A DNA stretch of 64,000 nucleotides from Crossiella sp. CA-258035 (GTDB lineage Bacteria; Actinomycetota; Actinomycetes; Mycobacteriales; Pseudonocardiaceae), in the NCBI RefSeq assembly GCF_030064675.1, contig NZ_CP116413.1, forward strand, positions 3,070,001 through 3,134,000, in the 5' to 3' direction. The position numbers and the translations under genes were made by a program. Positions 14,261 through 23,036 of this stretch are shown here, piece by piece. The notes under the pieces are model-generated. The model was not told the DNA's origin. It saw only the letters and a list, made by a program, of their open reading frames with translations, and made no database searches. Positions within the stretch are counted from its first letter, which is position 1. Each line of letters opens with the position of its first letter.

Positions 14261-17200
14261 TCAGGAGAACCGGACCACAACCTTGGTGTACTCGCCGAAC
14301 GGGCCCTCGCGTTCCAGGAACTCGACCTTGTTGAAGCCGTACTTGCCCGCCATGTTCCCGGTGAAGGTGCCGCGGGCCGCGTCGTCGAGCGACTTGCCCT
14401 TCTTGATCAGTTCGTTGAACTTGTCGATGTTGTCGGACATTTTCCCGCCGGCGAACCAGGCGCCGTCGACGGCCTTGACCTTCGCGCCGAAGTGGTCCAT
14501 CGCGGAGGTGAAGAGCTTGCCGCCGAGACCCTTCAGGCCGGTGGTGTTCTCCACCGCCAGCGACAGGTAGCCCGACTTGTCCAGGACGGCGTCGATACCG
14601 GACTTGCCGTCGAGGAGGAACAGGGAGAACTCGGTGTCGGTGCGCTTGCCGAGCTTGGCCGAGTAGGCCAGCAGTTCGGCGGAGCGGAGGATCCGCGCGG
14701 GCGGGATGACCGAGGCCGCGACCCACGCGCACGCCTCGGCCTGGCCCCAGCCGGTGTCGGTGGCGCACCGGACGAAGTCGTCGATCATGCCCTTGGCCAG
14801 CGCGAGCAGCACCTGACCGGCGACCACGGCGGTGTTGAACACCTGCTCGGTGGTGTAGTGGAAGTCGATCGGGCTGGTGCCCACCTCCACCCGGCGGCAC
14901 TGCCCCTTGCCGGTGGCTCCCGGCGGGCAGTCAAAGGTGAAGAAGCGCAGGGTGCCGGTGATGTGGTGGTCGACCTTGTAGAAGCAGGTCGCCGAGCTGG
15001 CGCCGAAGCCGAGGCCGCTGCCCCAGCAGCGGGCCGACTTGGGGTCGACCGTCGGGGTGTCCTTCATGTTCTCCGGCACCTTCTCGATGCCGAAGGGGCT
15101 GACCTCGTTCTCCTTGGGGACCTCGCCGACGTTCTCCCGCTGTTCGCCGACCTGGTGGAACCGGGCCGCGGCGTCCTTGGCCTCCTGGGCGGCGCGTTCG
15201 GCCGCCTCGGCGTCCTTGCCGGCCTGGATGGCGTCGGCGCGGGCCGCCTCGGCGGCGCGCTGGGCCGCGGCGGCCGCGGTGTTCGCCCTGGTCGCCGAGG
15301 CCGAGGCGCGGGCGGCCGAAGCGTCGGCGCTGCGGGCGCTCTTGGCCGCGTTGGCGGCGGCGTCGCGGGCCCGTTTGGCCGACTGCGCGGCCTGGTCGGC
15401 TGAGCGCTGGGCGGCCTCGGCGGAGGCCTTGGCCGCGTCGGCGGCGATCTTGGCCTGCTCTGCCGACTCCTGGGCCTTGGCCGCCCACCGCGCCGCTTCG
15501 TCAGCGGCCTGGCGGGCGATGGCCGCGTGCTCGGCGGCCAGGTTGGCGTTCTGCCTGGCCAGCGCGGAGGACTGGTCGGCCCTGGCCAGGTAGCTGTCGA
15601 TCTGCGCGCGGTGGGTGGCGCTGTCGGCGTCGCGCAGCCTGGCCTGGGGCAGCTCGACGTGCAGGAAGCGGGTCACGTAGCTGTCCGGGCCGGAGAGCGC
15701 GGCCTGCGCGCCCGCGGCGACCTCGCGCAGGCCGTCCCGCTGCGCCTCGGCCAGGATCTTGTTGACCTGCCTGCGGTCCTCGGCCTTGGCCGCGGTGAAC
15801 CTGCCGGTCTCCAGGAACCGGTGCAGCGCCTCGGCATCGCCCCTGGAGTCGGCGTTGAGGGCCTCGTTGCCCGCGCTGTGCACCAGCGAGTCCGGTCCGG
15901 CCGCGGCCATCACCTGGTTGACCTGCTTGCGGTCGTCGTTCACCTTTCCGGGGTAGTTCCGCAGGCGCAGGAACTCCTTGACCTGCTCATGCGTTCCGGT
16001 CTGCGTGGCGAAGGCGGCCGCCTGCTGGGCCGGCCGGTCGGTGGCCCCGGCGATGATGCCGAGCCCGGCCCGGTCGTCCTGTTCCACGGCCTGGCCGAGC
16101 GCGGTGCTGACGAACAGCCGCACCGCGGGGTCGGGGCCGCTCAGCGCGGTGACGGCGGCCGTCCGCGCCCAGGGACCGCCCCTGGTGAGCAGCCGCAGCG
16201 CGGCCGCGCGGCCGTCGCGCAGGGCGTCGGGCCCCTGCTTGGCGGCTTCGGTGAGCAGGCGCTGGGTCTCCTGGTCGAAGGTCTCGGCCTGACCGCCCTG
16301 CCAGCGGCGCTGGTCCCGCTCCTCGGCCTCGGCGCGGGCGGCCTCCTCGGCGTCCCGGACCGCCTGCGACTCCTGCTGCTTCACGCGTTCGTCGTCGGCG
16401 GCCCTGGCGGTCGCGGCGACCTGGTGCGCCTGGTCGGCGGCCGACTTCGCCTGCTGGGCGGCGCGATCGGCCTCGGTGGCCGCGGTGGCTGCCCGCCGGG
16501 CGGCGGCCTCGGCGTTCTCGTAGGCGTCCGCGGCGGCGATCGCGGCCTCGGCCGCGGCTTCGGCGTGGTCCGCGGCGGAGTTGGCCGCGTCCCTGGCGTC
16601 GAAGGCGGCTCGCGCGGCCTGTTCGGCCAGTGCCTGGGTGCGGCCGGCGGCGCGGGCTGCCTCGGCGGCGGCCTGGCGGGCCCTGGCCGCGGCGCGTTCG
16701 GCCTCGGCCGCGCTGGCGCCGGCCCGCCTGGCCGCGGCGGCCGCGTCCTCGGCGGCCTTGGCCGCGGCGTCGGCGTGCCCGCTGGCGCCGCGGGCGGCCT
16801 CGGATGCCTTGCCCGCCTCGGCGACCGCGCGACCGGCGGCGTCGGCGGCCGCCGCGGCCTGTTTGGCCGACTTGGCCACGTCCCTGGCCTGCTCGGCGGC
16901 CACCCTGGCCGCGTACGCCTTGGACTTGTCCCTGGCCGCGCCCGCGGCGGCGTCCTGCGCCCTGGCCGCGGCGCGCTCGGTCATGGACGCGGCGATGGCG
17001 GCCTGCCCGGCGGCGTTCGCGGCGACCCTGGCCGCGGCGTTGGCCCGGCCCGCCGCGTTGATCGCGGTCTGCGCGGCCGCGGCCGCGCCCTGGGCCGCGG
17101 TGGCCGCCCGCCCGGCCGCCTGCGCGGCCTTGCGCGCGTCGCCCTGGGCCGCGGCGGTCTCGGCGGCGGCCCGTTCGGCGGCCTCCTTGGCCTTGCGCGC

Positions 17201-17971
17201 GGCGGCCAGCGCCTGGTCGGCGTTGTCCTTGGCGATGTCGGTCTGCTCGGCGGCCCTGACCTGGGCGTCGGCGGCCAGCTCGGCCAGCCCGGCGACGGTC
17301 AGCGTCTCCTCATCCCGCTGCACCGCGACCTGCCAGCCGCTGCGCAGGAACTCCCGGATGTCCTCCGCGCCGCCGTCCAGGGCGCGCTGGGCGGTGACGT
17401 GGACCGCGGAGCCCTCCTTGGCCGCGGCCAGGATCTTGTTGACCCGGATCCGGTTGTCCTGGTCCTCGGCGACCACCCGGCCGGTGGACAGGAACGCCTC
17501 GACGTCGGCGTCCGTGCCGTTGAGCGCGGCCTGCCCGGCCTTGGCCAGCTGCGTGCCGCCGCGGGCGATCAGCTGGTTGACCAGCCTGCGCTGGTCGTTG
17601 TGGTGCGGCTGCTGCCAGCCGGAGTCCAGGAAGGCGCGCAGCTCGGCCAACCCGCCGTTGAGCGCGGTGTCGGCCGCCGCCCGCACGGCGGGTCCGGAGG
17701 CGGCCAGCAGCCGGGTGACCTCGATCCGGGCGTCGTGCTCGGCGGCCACCGGCCGCTGCTCGGTGAGGAAGCGCCGCACGTCCTCCTCGCTGCCCAGCAG
17801 CGCGGCCTCGGCGGCCCGCGCGGTGACCTGGCCGCCGGCCCGGTAGGCGGCCAGCACTTCCGCGCGGGAATGGACCGGGGCCGGTGCGGCATTAACCGGT
17901 AGTGGCGCCAGCAAGCCCGCGCCCATTGTCAGCGCCGTCGCCAGGACGGCTGCACGTGTTATAGCTTTCAT
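14261..17971 (-). CDS. Secreted ALF-repeat, Ala-rich coiled-coil protein with C-terminal toxin-like domain
   Basis: A 1236-residue protein. The ATG at 17971 gives a clean signal peptide (MKAITRAAVLATALTMGAG, cleavage near NAAPA). ALF-type repeats (~residues 35-245; units such as AALNGTDADVEAFLSTG) are followed by a long Ala/Glu/Arg heptad region (~250-560), a second set of ALF-like repeats (~570-770), another Ala-rich coiled coil (~770-950), a Cys-containing linker and a distinct C-terminal region. The final ~110 residues (DHFGAKVKAVDGAWFAGG, DDAARGTFTGNMAGKYGF, EYTKVVVRF) have normal composition and resemble the modular tips of polymorphic toxins. The small gene behind it fits as immunity. 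The toxic activity itself is not identifiable. Confidence 0.7.
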   Translation of the reverse strand: MKAITRAAVLATALTMGAGLLAPLPVNAAPAPVHSRAEVLAAYRAGGQVTARAAEAALLGSEEDVRRFLTEQRPVAAEHDARIEVTRLLAASGPAVRAAADTALNGGLAELRAFLDSGWQQPHHNDQRRLVNQLIARGGTQLAKAGQAALNGTDADVEAFLSTGRVVAEDQDNRIRVNKILAAAKEGSAVHVTAQRALDGGAEDIREFLRSGWQVAVQRDEETLTVAGLAELAADAQVRAAEQTDIAKDNADQALAAARKAKEAAERAAAETAAAQGDARKAAQAAGRAATAAQGAAAAAQTAINAAGRANAAARVAANAAGQAAIAASMTERAAARAQDAAAGAARDKSKAYAARVAAEQARDVAKSAKQAAAAADAAGRAVAEAGKASEAARGASGHADAAAKAAEDAAAAARRAGASAAEAERAAARARQAAAEAARAAGRTQALAEQAARAAFDARDAANSAADHAEAAAEAAIAAADAYENAEAAARRAATAATEADRAAQQAKSAADQAHQVAATARAADDERVKQQESQAVRDAEEAARAEAEERDQRRWQGGQAETFDQETQRLLTEAAKQGPDALRDGRAAALRLLTRGGPWARTAAVTALSGPDPAVRLFVSTALGQAVEQDDRAGLGIIAGATDRPAQQAAAFATQTGTHEQVKEFLRLRNYPGKVNDDRKQVNQVMAAAGPDSLVHSAGNEALNADSRGDAEALHRFLETGRFTAAKAEDRRQVNKILAEAQRDGLREVAAGAQAALSGPDSYVTRFLHVELPQARLRDADSATHRAQIDSYLARADQSSALARQNANLAAEHAAIARQAADEAARWAAKAQESAEQAKIAADAAKASAEAAQRSADQAAQSAKRARDAAANAAKSARSADASAARASASATRANTAAAAAQRAAEAARADAIQAGKDAEAAERAAQEAKDAAARFHQVGEQRENVGEVPKENEVSPFGIEKVPENMKDTPTVDPKSARCWGSGLGFGASSATCFYKVDHHITGTLRFFTFDCPPGATGKGQCRRVEVGTSPIDFHYTTEQVFNTAVVAGQVLLALAKGMIDDFVRCATDTGWGQAEACAWVAASVIPPARILRSAELLAYSAKLGKRTDTEFSLFLLDGKSGIDAVLDKSGYLSLAVENTTGLKGLGGKLFTSAMDHFGAKVKAVDGAWFAGGKMSDNIDKFNELIKKGKSLDDAARGTFTGNMAGKYGFNKVEFLEREGPFGEYTKVVVRFS

Positions 17972-18046
17972 AATGAAGTCAGTATCGGTTCGCGGTGCGG
18001 CAAAAAGCTCTACTACCTCCATCCAGAGAAATTGAGGACATTTGTC

Positions 18047-18505
18047 ATGAGAGCATTACTGCGGTTGGCCTATTCCGTGGTCGCGGTTGTTTCCGGCACA
18101 ATTCTGGGCACGGCCGGACTCGCTGTGGCGGCGGACAACCCGCCACCGATGGAGGAGGACTACGCCTATCCGGGCGCGGACAAGATTTTCGCCGAGCGCG
18201 GTATCCGGCTGTTGAAGGGCAATGGCGTAATTCTGCTGACCACCTGCGTGCCGGGGCATGCCAACCAGATCGTGCTCAGCAGTTCCGCATTCACCGACCC
18301 GATCTGTTTCGCGGCGGGGCCGGGTGCCGGATTTGTCAGCATGGACATTCCCGAGGTGTACTCGGTCAAGGGCGACAGCCATCGCGGGTCGGTCACCGTG
18401 CGGGTCAAGGACGTCACCAGCACCTCGCCCATCACCCCGAACCGGTGGAACCCGGTGAACAACGGCGACGGCGGGACCCTGCTGGAGCTGCGCACCCAGC
18501 CCTGA
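18047..18505 (+). CDS. Small secreted protein, divergent from the ALF-repeat protein
   Basis: A 152-residue product with a signal peptide of ~34 residues ending TAGLAVAADN, then a ~118-residue mature domain with two Cys (TTCVPGH and DPICFAAG) likely bridged after export. The ATG at 18047 is preceded by GAGGA; a TTG at 18032 would add five residues. It is divergent from the large secreted Ala-rich protein across 75 A+T-rich bases, so the two may share control. I recognise no family. It could be an accessory secreted factor for its neighbour or unrelated. Confidence 0.6.
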   Translation: MRALLRLAYSVVAVVSGTILGTAGLAVAADNPPPMEEDYAYPGADKIFAERGIRLLKGNGVILLTTCVPGHANQIVLSSSAFTDPICFAAGPGAGFVSMDIPEVYSVKGDSHRGSVTVRVKDVTSTSPITPNRWNPVNNGDGGTLLELRTQP

Positions 18506-18512
18506 GCGCGGC

Positions 18513-19061
18513 TCAGCCCAGCAGGTCCCGCACCGCGGTCTCCACGGCGTTCGCCGAGGTCAGGCCCTTGGCCAGGGTGCCGCCGGGGGCGATGACGGCC
18601 AGCAGCGGCGGCTCGGCCACGGCGTAGCTCCGGCCGACGGTCTGCTGCTGGTCGTCGTGGCCGACCGGGTAGGGCACCTGGTGCTGGTCCAGGTAGCCGC
18701 GCAGGTCGGCCTCGGTGTCCCTGGCCGCGACCCCGAGGAAGGCCACCCTGTCCCGGTAGGTGTTCGCCAGCTCGGTGAGTTTGCGCTGCTCAGTGCCGCA
18801 TTTGGCGCACCAGGAGCTGAAGAACACCACCACCAGCGGCCGGTCCCGCCACAGCGTGGAGGCGGTGACCTTGGTGCCGTCGGTCAGCGGCACGGTGAAG
18901 TCGGGGGCCGCGCCCGCCTCCGGTGGCGGCGGGCGGAAGGTGACTCCCGGCGGCAGCGGGCCGGGCAGTGCGGAGGCCCCGCCGCGCGCGGGCGCGGGCG
19001 GCGGGGTCGCGGTGCAGGCGGTCAGCAGCGCCGCCAGCAGCAGGCACAGAATGGTTCTCAC
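18513..19061 (-). CDS. TlpA/ResA-like thioredoxin-fold lipoprotein
   Basis: A 182-residue exported protein. The N-terminus VRTILCLLLAALLTAC carries a lipobox (LLTAC), followed by a Pro/Ala linker and a thioredoxin fold of the AhpC-TSA/TlpA type with FFSSWCAKCGTEQ; the CAKC pair is the redox centre. It should act in extracytoplasmic thiol-disulphide exchange. The GTG start overlaps the stop of the upstream lipoprotein gene as GTGA, so it is the third gene of an operon with that lipoprotein and the M6 protease. That protease has several Cys, a plausible reason for the grouping. Confidence 0.82.
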   Translation of the reverse strand: MRTILCLLLAALLTACTATPPPAPARGGASALPGPLPPGVTFRPPPPEAGAAPDFTVPLTDGTKVTASTLWRDRPLVVVFFSSWCAKCGTEQRKLTELANTYRDRVAFLGVAARDTEADLRGYLDQHQVPYPVGHDDQQQTVGRSYAVAEPPLLAVIAPGGTLAKGLTSANAVETAVRDLLG

Positions 19062-19477
19062 GTGGTCAATCCCACCAGGGGCGCCCGCTCGCCCAGACTC
19101 GGGTCGCGGGCCAGCTCGATCGGCGGCAGGTCGCCGACCAGCAGCCGGTAGCCGTCGGCGGCGGGCAGTTCGGCGGTGAACTCGACCTGGCAGAACGTGG
19201 GCTCCCTCGGCACGTCGAGCTGCTCCTCGATGGCCTTGACCGCCTTGCCCGGCGGCAGCGTGCCCTCGGCCAGCTGCCTGCCCCCGGCGTCCTGCACGCG
19301 GTAGCCGGCCTTGGGGTGGATGGCCTGGTAGGCGCCGGTGCCGGAGCACTCGGCGCCCACCTCGCGCATCGCCCCGTCCCGGACGAGCAGCTTCACCGGC
19401 GCGGCGGTGGTGGCGGGCGTGCTCGCGCAGCCCGCCACCACCAGTGCGGTGAGCAGGATCAGGACAGGACGGTGCAC
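19058..19477 (-). CDS. Small lipoprotein between M6 protease and TlpA-like gene
   Basis: A 139-residue product starting with GTG; its export signal VHRPVLILLTALVVAGC ends in lipobox VAGC. The mature part has two further Cys (GAECSGTG and TFCQVEF) that could pair, consistent with dependence on the downstream thioredoxin-like protein. It overlaps the end of the protease gene by 19 bases and the start of the thioredoxin gene by 4 bases. No known family is recognised. Confidence 0.7.
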   Translation of the reverse strand: MHRPVLILLTALVVAGCASTPATTAAPVKLLVRDGAMREVGAECSGTGAYQAIHPKAGYRVQDAGGRQLAEGTLPPGKAVKAIEEQLDVPREPTFCQVEFTAELPAADGYRLLVGDLPPIELARDPSLGERAPLVGLTT

Positions 19478-21462
19478 GTCGCCGTCGCGGTCTTGCTCGG
19501 GTCGGCCTCCGAGGTCGCGGTCAGCTTGACCGTGGCGGGCTCGACCGGTTTCGCGGTGGTGCGCTCCACGTTGACCGCCACGTCCGCCTTCTCGCCGAAC
19601 TTCGCCGTCGCGAGGGCGTTGGGCAGCTGGACCTGCCAGCCCGCGCCGCTGACCTCGGCCTTGAGCCGGTAGACGTCCGAGCGCAGGTGCGCGGCCGGGG
19701 TGCCACTGGCCTTGCCGGTGTTGGTCAGCGGGAACGAGCAGGCGGTGGCGCCGCGGTGCCCGACCCAGCCGGTGCGGGCGTTGTCCAGCTTCACGCCCCG
19801 GGTGTGCGGGCCAGCGCCGTCCAGGGAGCGGACCGCGACGGTGTAGGAGAGCACGCCCTGGGCGTCCCGCTTGATGTCGAGCACGTAGAAGTGCAGCCGG
19901 TTGTGGGTGTCGGTGTACTCGTAGATCGACTTGGACCCGGTGCCCGCCTTGAGCAGCGCGTCGGCCAGCTGGCGCGGGTCGCCCACGGTGACCTTCACCG
20001 GGGTGCCGTCCGGCTTGTAGTAGTCGACCAGGTTGATGTCCTGCGGGTTGGCGTCGATGACCCACTTGAACGGGGCGGCGTCGGCGTTCTTCGTCTTGGC
20101 CAGCAGCACGCCGCTGTCCGGGGTGAAGGAGTCCGACCCCATCCGGCCCACGACCTCCAGGGTGTAGTTCTGGTAGCCGCGGCCGTCGCACAACGGGTCC
20201 TTGGCCTGGCTGCACGCCGGGGCCTTGTCCCCGCCGGGCATGACCACGTTGATCCCGGCCAGCCCGCCCGGTCCCGGCTGCGCGGCGCGGGCGGTCACCG
20301 TGGCCACCGCGAGGCCGGAGCCGGTCAGCGTGCCGCGGTCCAGCCGCAGCACGTGCGCCTCGTCCACGATGCCGAGCTTCATCTTGTTGCGCAGCATGTG
20401 CTGCGCGCCCATGGACGCCCCGGCCGTCGGCGGGATGAACCAGCGGGTGTGGGTGCCGCCGGGGCCGTTGAAGGTGCCGCGGCTGAGCATGTCCCACGGT
20501 CCGCTGTAGGCGCGCACCGGCGGGTTGCCGAAGGGGTTGTTGTAGTTGTCGCCGATGCCCAGGATGTGGCTGAACTCGTGGGCGTACACGCCCTGTCCCG
20601 AGCTCTCCGCCTGGGTGGAGGAGCCGCCGCCGGCGTTGGGCCAGATGGAGGCCGCGGCCTTCCACGAGGTCCACTCCACGTAGCGGGTCTTCGCCCAGTT
20701 CGGCAGCTTGGGGTCGGGCGGGCCGAAGGAGTCCGGCACGTCCTCCTTCTTGTCGAACATCATCGGCCCGAACTCCTGCCAGGTGCCCGACTCGTCCTGC
20801 CCCGCGGAGAGGAAGAAGACGAAGTCGAAGCCCTTGGGCACCTCGGTGCCGACGTCGTCGCGCCAGGCCTTGCCCGCGTCGGTGCGCAGGTCCTTGGTGC
20901 AGCTGGACCCGGCCGGGCAGGCGCCGGAGCCCTGGAACTCCATCGCGTACTCGTAGGACTTGCCGGGCAGCTGGTAGGCGCCGAAGGCCTTGAGGTCCAC
21001 GCCGAAGCGGCCGCCGGAGTCCTCCATCCAGTACTCGTTGATGGTGTGCCCGTTGTTGATCTTGCCGGGCTTGTTGAGGAAGTCCTGGTAGAACTGCGCG
21101 ACCTGGGCGCGCGGGATGTTGTTGGCCAGCTGGGTGGGGTTGCCGAAGACGGTGGACTTCGGCGGCTGGGTGACCGCGAAGGGCTGGTCGGGGTAGTCGA
21201 CGAGGACGAGCGCGCCCTTGAACATCCGCTTGGTCGGCTTGCGTGCCGGGTTCGCCCAGTCGGTGCCCGGCGGCTTCTTGTAGTCCGACCACGTCATGTC
21301 AGCGGGGTTCTCCCACTGCTGCGGGTCGATCGGCGCGAGGGACACCGGCGAGCCCCACCCGGCCGGCGCGGCGGCGGCCGTGCCCGCCACCGACACCGAC
21401 AGGGCGACGGCCAGCACGAGGGCTCCGGTTCGCCTGACCCGGAAACGACGACGTAGCTGCAT
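19459..21462 (-). CDS. Secreted M6-family (immune inhibitor A-like) metalloprotease
   Basis: A 667-residue exported zinc protease. The ATG at 21462 gives a basic N-terminus and signal peptide ending around GTAAAAPAG. The catalytic region near residue 290 reads HEFSHILGIGD, an HExxH zinc site with the M6-type HxxGxxD extension, followed by the methionine-turn region PWDMLSRG. Extracellular calcium and disulphide features are plausible (CPAGSSC, CSQAKDPLC). The C-terminal ~200 residues look like beta-sandwich domains. It is the first gene of a three-gene overlapping operon with a lipoprotein and a TlpA-like protein. It probably degrades extracellular proteins for nutrition or competition. Confidence 0.88.
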   Translation of the reverse strand: MQLRRRFRVRRTGALVLAVALSVSVAGTAAAAPAGWGSPVSLAPIDPQQWENPADMTWSDYKKPPGTDWANPARKPTKRMFKGALVLVDYPDQPFAVTQPPKSTVFGNPTQLANNIPRAQVAQFYQDFLNKPGKINNGHTINEYWMEDSGGRFGVDLKAFGAYQLPGKSYEYAMEFQGSGACPAGSSCTKDLRTDAGKAWRDDVGTEVPKGFDFVFFLSAGQDESGTWQEFGPMMFDKKEDVPDSFGPPDPKLPNWAKTRYVEWTSWKAAASIWPNAGGGSSTQAESSGQGVYAHEFSHILGIGDNYNNPFGNPPVRAYSGPWDMLSRGTFNGPGGTHTRWFIPPTAGASMGAQHMLRNKMKLGIVDEAHVLRLDRGTLTGSGLAVATVTARAAQPGPGGLAGINVVMPGGDKAPACSQAKDPLCDGRGYQNYTLEVVGRMGSDSFTPDSGVLLAKTKNADAAPFKWVIDANPQDINLVDYYKPDGTPVKVTVGDPRQLADALLKAGTGSKSIYEYTDTHNRLHFYVLDIKRDAQGVLSYTVAVRSLDGAGPHTRGVKLDNARTGWVGHRGATACSFPLTNTGKASGTPAAHLRSDVYRLKAEVSGAGWQVQLPNALATAKFGEKADVAVNVERTTAKPVEPATVKLTATSEADPSKTATATCTVLS

Positions 21463-21523
21463 GAACCCGGATCCTAGGAACCCGCTGGCACGCAACCCAG
21501 CCGCCGAAGGGACTGTGTCCCGC

Positions 21524-22756
21524 TCAGTCCGGGATCAGCACGAACCGGCTGGCGGGCAGCGCGGGCACCCGGCGCAGCGATATCCGCAGGTCCTGGGGCG
21601 GCACCCGGTAGTCGGCCTGGGCCAGCCGGGTTGTCAGCGCCTCCAGCAACCCGAGGGTGAACGCCTCGCCGGGGCAGCGGTGGCCGGTGCGCGGATCGCC
21701 CGCGCCCTGCGGGACCAGCTCGAACTCGCCGATCGTGCGGTCGAGGAAGCGGGCCGGGTCGAACCGGTAGGGGTCGGGCCAGAGCCGGGGGTCGTGGTTC
21801 TGGCCGTAGAGGTCCAGCAGCACCAGCGCCCCGGCCGGGATGCGCTCGCCGCGCCAGGTCAGGTCGCGGGCGGCGCGGCCGCCGAGGAACGGGGCGAAGG
21901 GGTAGAAGCGGCGCAGCTCCTGGGCGAAGGCGGTGGCGTAGCCCGGTTCGCCCGCGCGCAGCGGTTCCCGGTGCTGGGGCCAGCGGTGCAGGGCGTGCCC
22001 GGCGAAGGTGACGAACCAGCTGACCGCGACGGTCGGCCGGATGATGTTGAGCAGCTCCACCGCGGCCAGCCGGGAGTCCAGCGGCTGACCGTCGGCGTCC
22101 CGGTGGCTCGCCACGGCCAGCAGCGCGGAGCCGGGCAGCGCGGGCGCCGCGCCCGCGCGGACCTGGGTGACCAGCTGCCCGAGTCGTTCCTCCTGGCGGG
22201 CGCGGGCGCGCCGGGCCCGCCAGTGCCGGGGACCCGGGGTGGCGAAGCCGTCGACCATGGCGGTCAGGTCGCGGGCCACAGCGGGGGTCTCGGCCTCGCC
22301 CAGCGGTATCCCGGCCCAGCGGCAGACGCCCTGGGTGAGCACTCTGGCGGCGGCCTCGAACAGCACGATCCGCTGGCCGCTCCGCCAGGATTCCGTTTCC
22401 TGCTTCCAGGCGGTGCTGGTGTGTTCGACCAGATCGGCTGCGGTGCCCGGGCCGACCACGGAGAGGAACAGGTCCTTGCGGCAGCGGTGCTCCGCCCCGT
22501 CCAGGGTGTGCACCGCGCCGTGGCCGAACAGGGTGCTCTGCACCGGTCCCGGGATGGCGGTCTGCCTGCGGATGTTGTGCTCGTCGTAGAAGAACCGGGC
22601 TGCCTCCGGACCGGTGAGGCAGAGCGTGGGCTGCCCCATCAGCCGGGTGCGCACGACCGCGCCGTCGGCCTCGCGCAGCCGGTCCGGCAGCCAGGCGTAG
22701 CCCTCGACGAGCAGGGCGGCCGAGTTGTCCGTCAGCGGTGCCTGGAGAAGTCGCAT
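21524..22756 (-). CDS. CYP152-family fatty-acid peroxygenase (cytochrome P450)
   Basis: A 410-residue P450 of the H2O2-using CYP152 type (relatives: Bacillus P450-BSbeta, SPalpha), which hydroxylate or decarboxylate fatty acids without a reductase. Support: NIIRPTVAVSWFVTFAGHAL (~residue 234), where the I-helix Thr pair is replaced by the Arg that binds the substrate carboxylate; ELRRFYPFAPFLG; LLDLYGQNHDPRLW; and the haem-Cys loop GHRCPGE (Cys ~358). No ferredoxin or reductase gene is adjacent, as expected for a peroxygenase. No good ribosome site precedes the ATG, but no better start is visible. Fatty-acid preference is not predictable. Confidence 0.88.
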   Translation of the reverse strand: MRLLQAPLTDNSAALLVEGYAWLPDRLREADGAVVRTRLMGQPTLCLTGPEAARFFYDEHNIRRQTAIPGPVQSTLFGHGAVHTLDGAEHRCRKDLFLSVVGPGTAADLVEHTSTAWKQETESWRSGQRIVLFEAAARVLTQGVCRWAGIPLGEAETPAVARDLTAMVDGFATPGPRHWRARRARARQEERLGQLVTQVRAGAAPALPGSALLAVASHRDADGQPLDSRLAAVELLNIIRPTVAVSWFVTFAGHALHRWPQHREPLRAGEPGYATAFAQELRRFYPFAPFLGGRAARDLTWRGERIPAGALVLLDLYGQNHDPRLWPDPYRFDPARFLDRTIGEFELVPQGAGDPRTGHRCPGEAFTLGLLEALTTRLAQADYRVPPQDLRISLRRVPALPASRFVLIPD

Positions 22757-23036
22757 GGGAGGGGAGTGCCCGCTGTGCCGCGATCGATTCCTGCCGTTTG
22801 TCAGGGTGGCGCGGGGGTAGTCGGAACGCACCCCTACCAGGGAAGGAGCGAGGATGTCCGAGCACGCCGAGCTGCCGCGCCAGGATGCGCGCGCACAGGC
22901 CGCCCGCCACCAGCGGTCCTGACGGGCGGGCGTTGATGGCTCCCGGACTGGCCGCGGTGGCGGCCTCCCGCGAGTGGACCGGCGAGGACGGCGTCCGGCT
23001 GCCCGCCGGTGACGTGCACGCCTGGTGGCCGCGCCG
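22757..23036. other. Gap before recQ with two very short open frames
   Basis: This 280-bp stretch holds two short frames reading towards recQ. One at 22854-22922 (22 codons, MSEHAELPR...) sits behind a strong GGAAGGAG. The other at 22936-23040 (34 codons) ends VHAWWPRR and overlaps the recQ GTG as GTGA. The segment DVHAWW resembles the start of 4'-phosphopantetheinyl transferases, so this may be a gene remnant; otherwise the short frames may serve translational coupling of recQ. Neither is a confident gene. Confidence 0.3.

Noticed and set aside
15527-17902. Very long open frames on the plus strand opposite the Ala-rich secreted protein
   Set aside because: They translate to low-complexity Gly/Arg/Val or Ala/Ser strings, the mirror of GCC/GCG-rich Ala codons, with no domain or ribosome site. 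They are artefacts of G+C bias.
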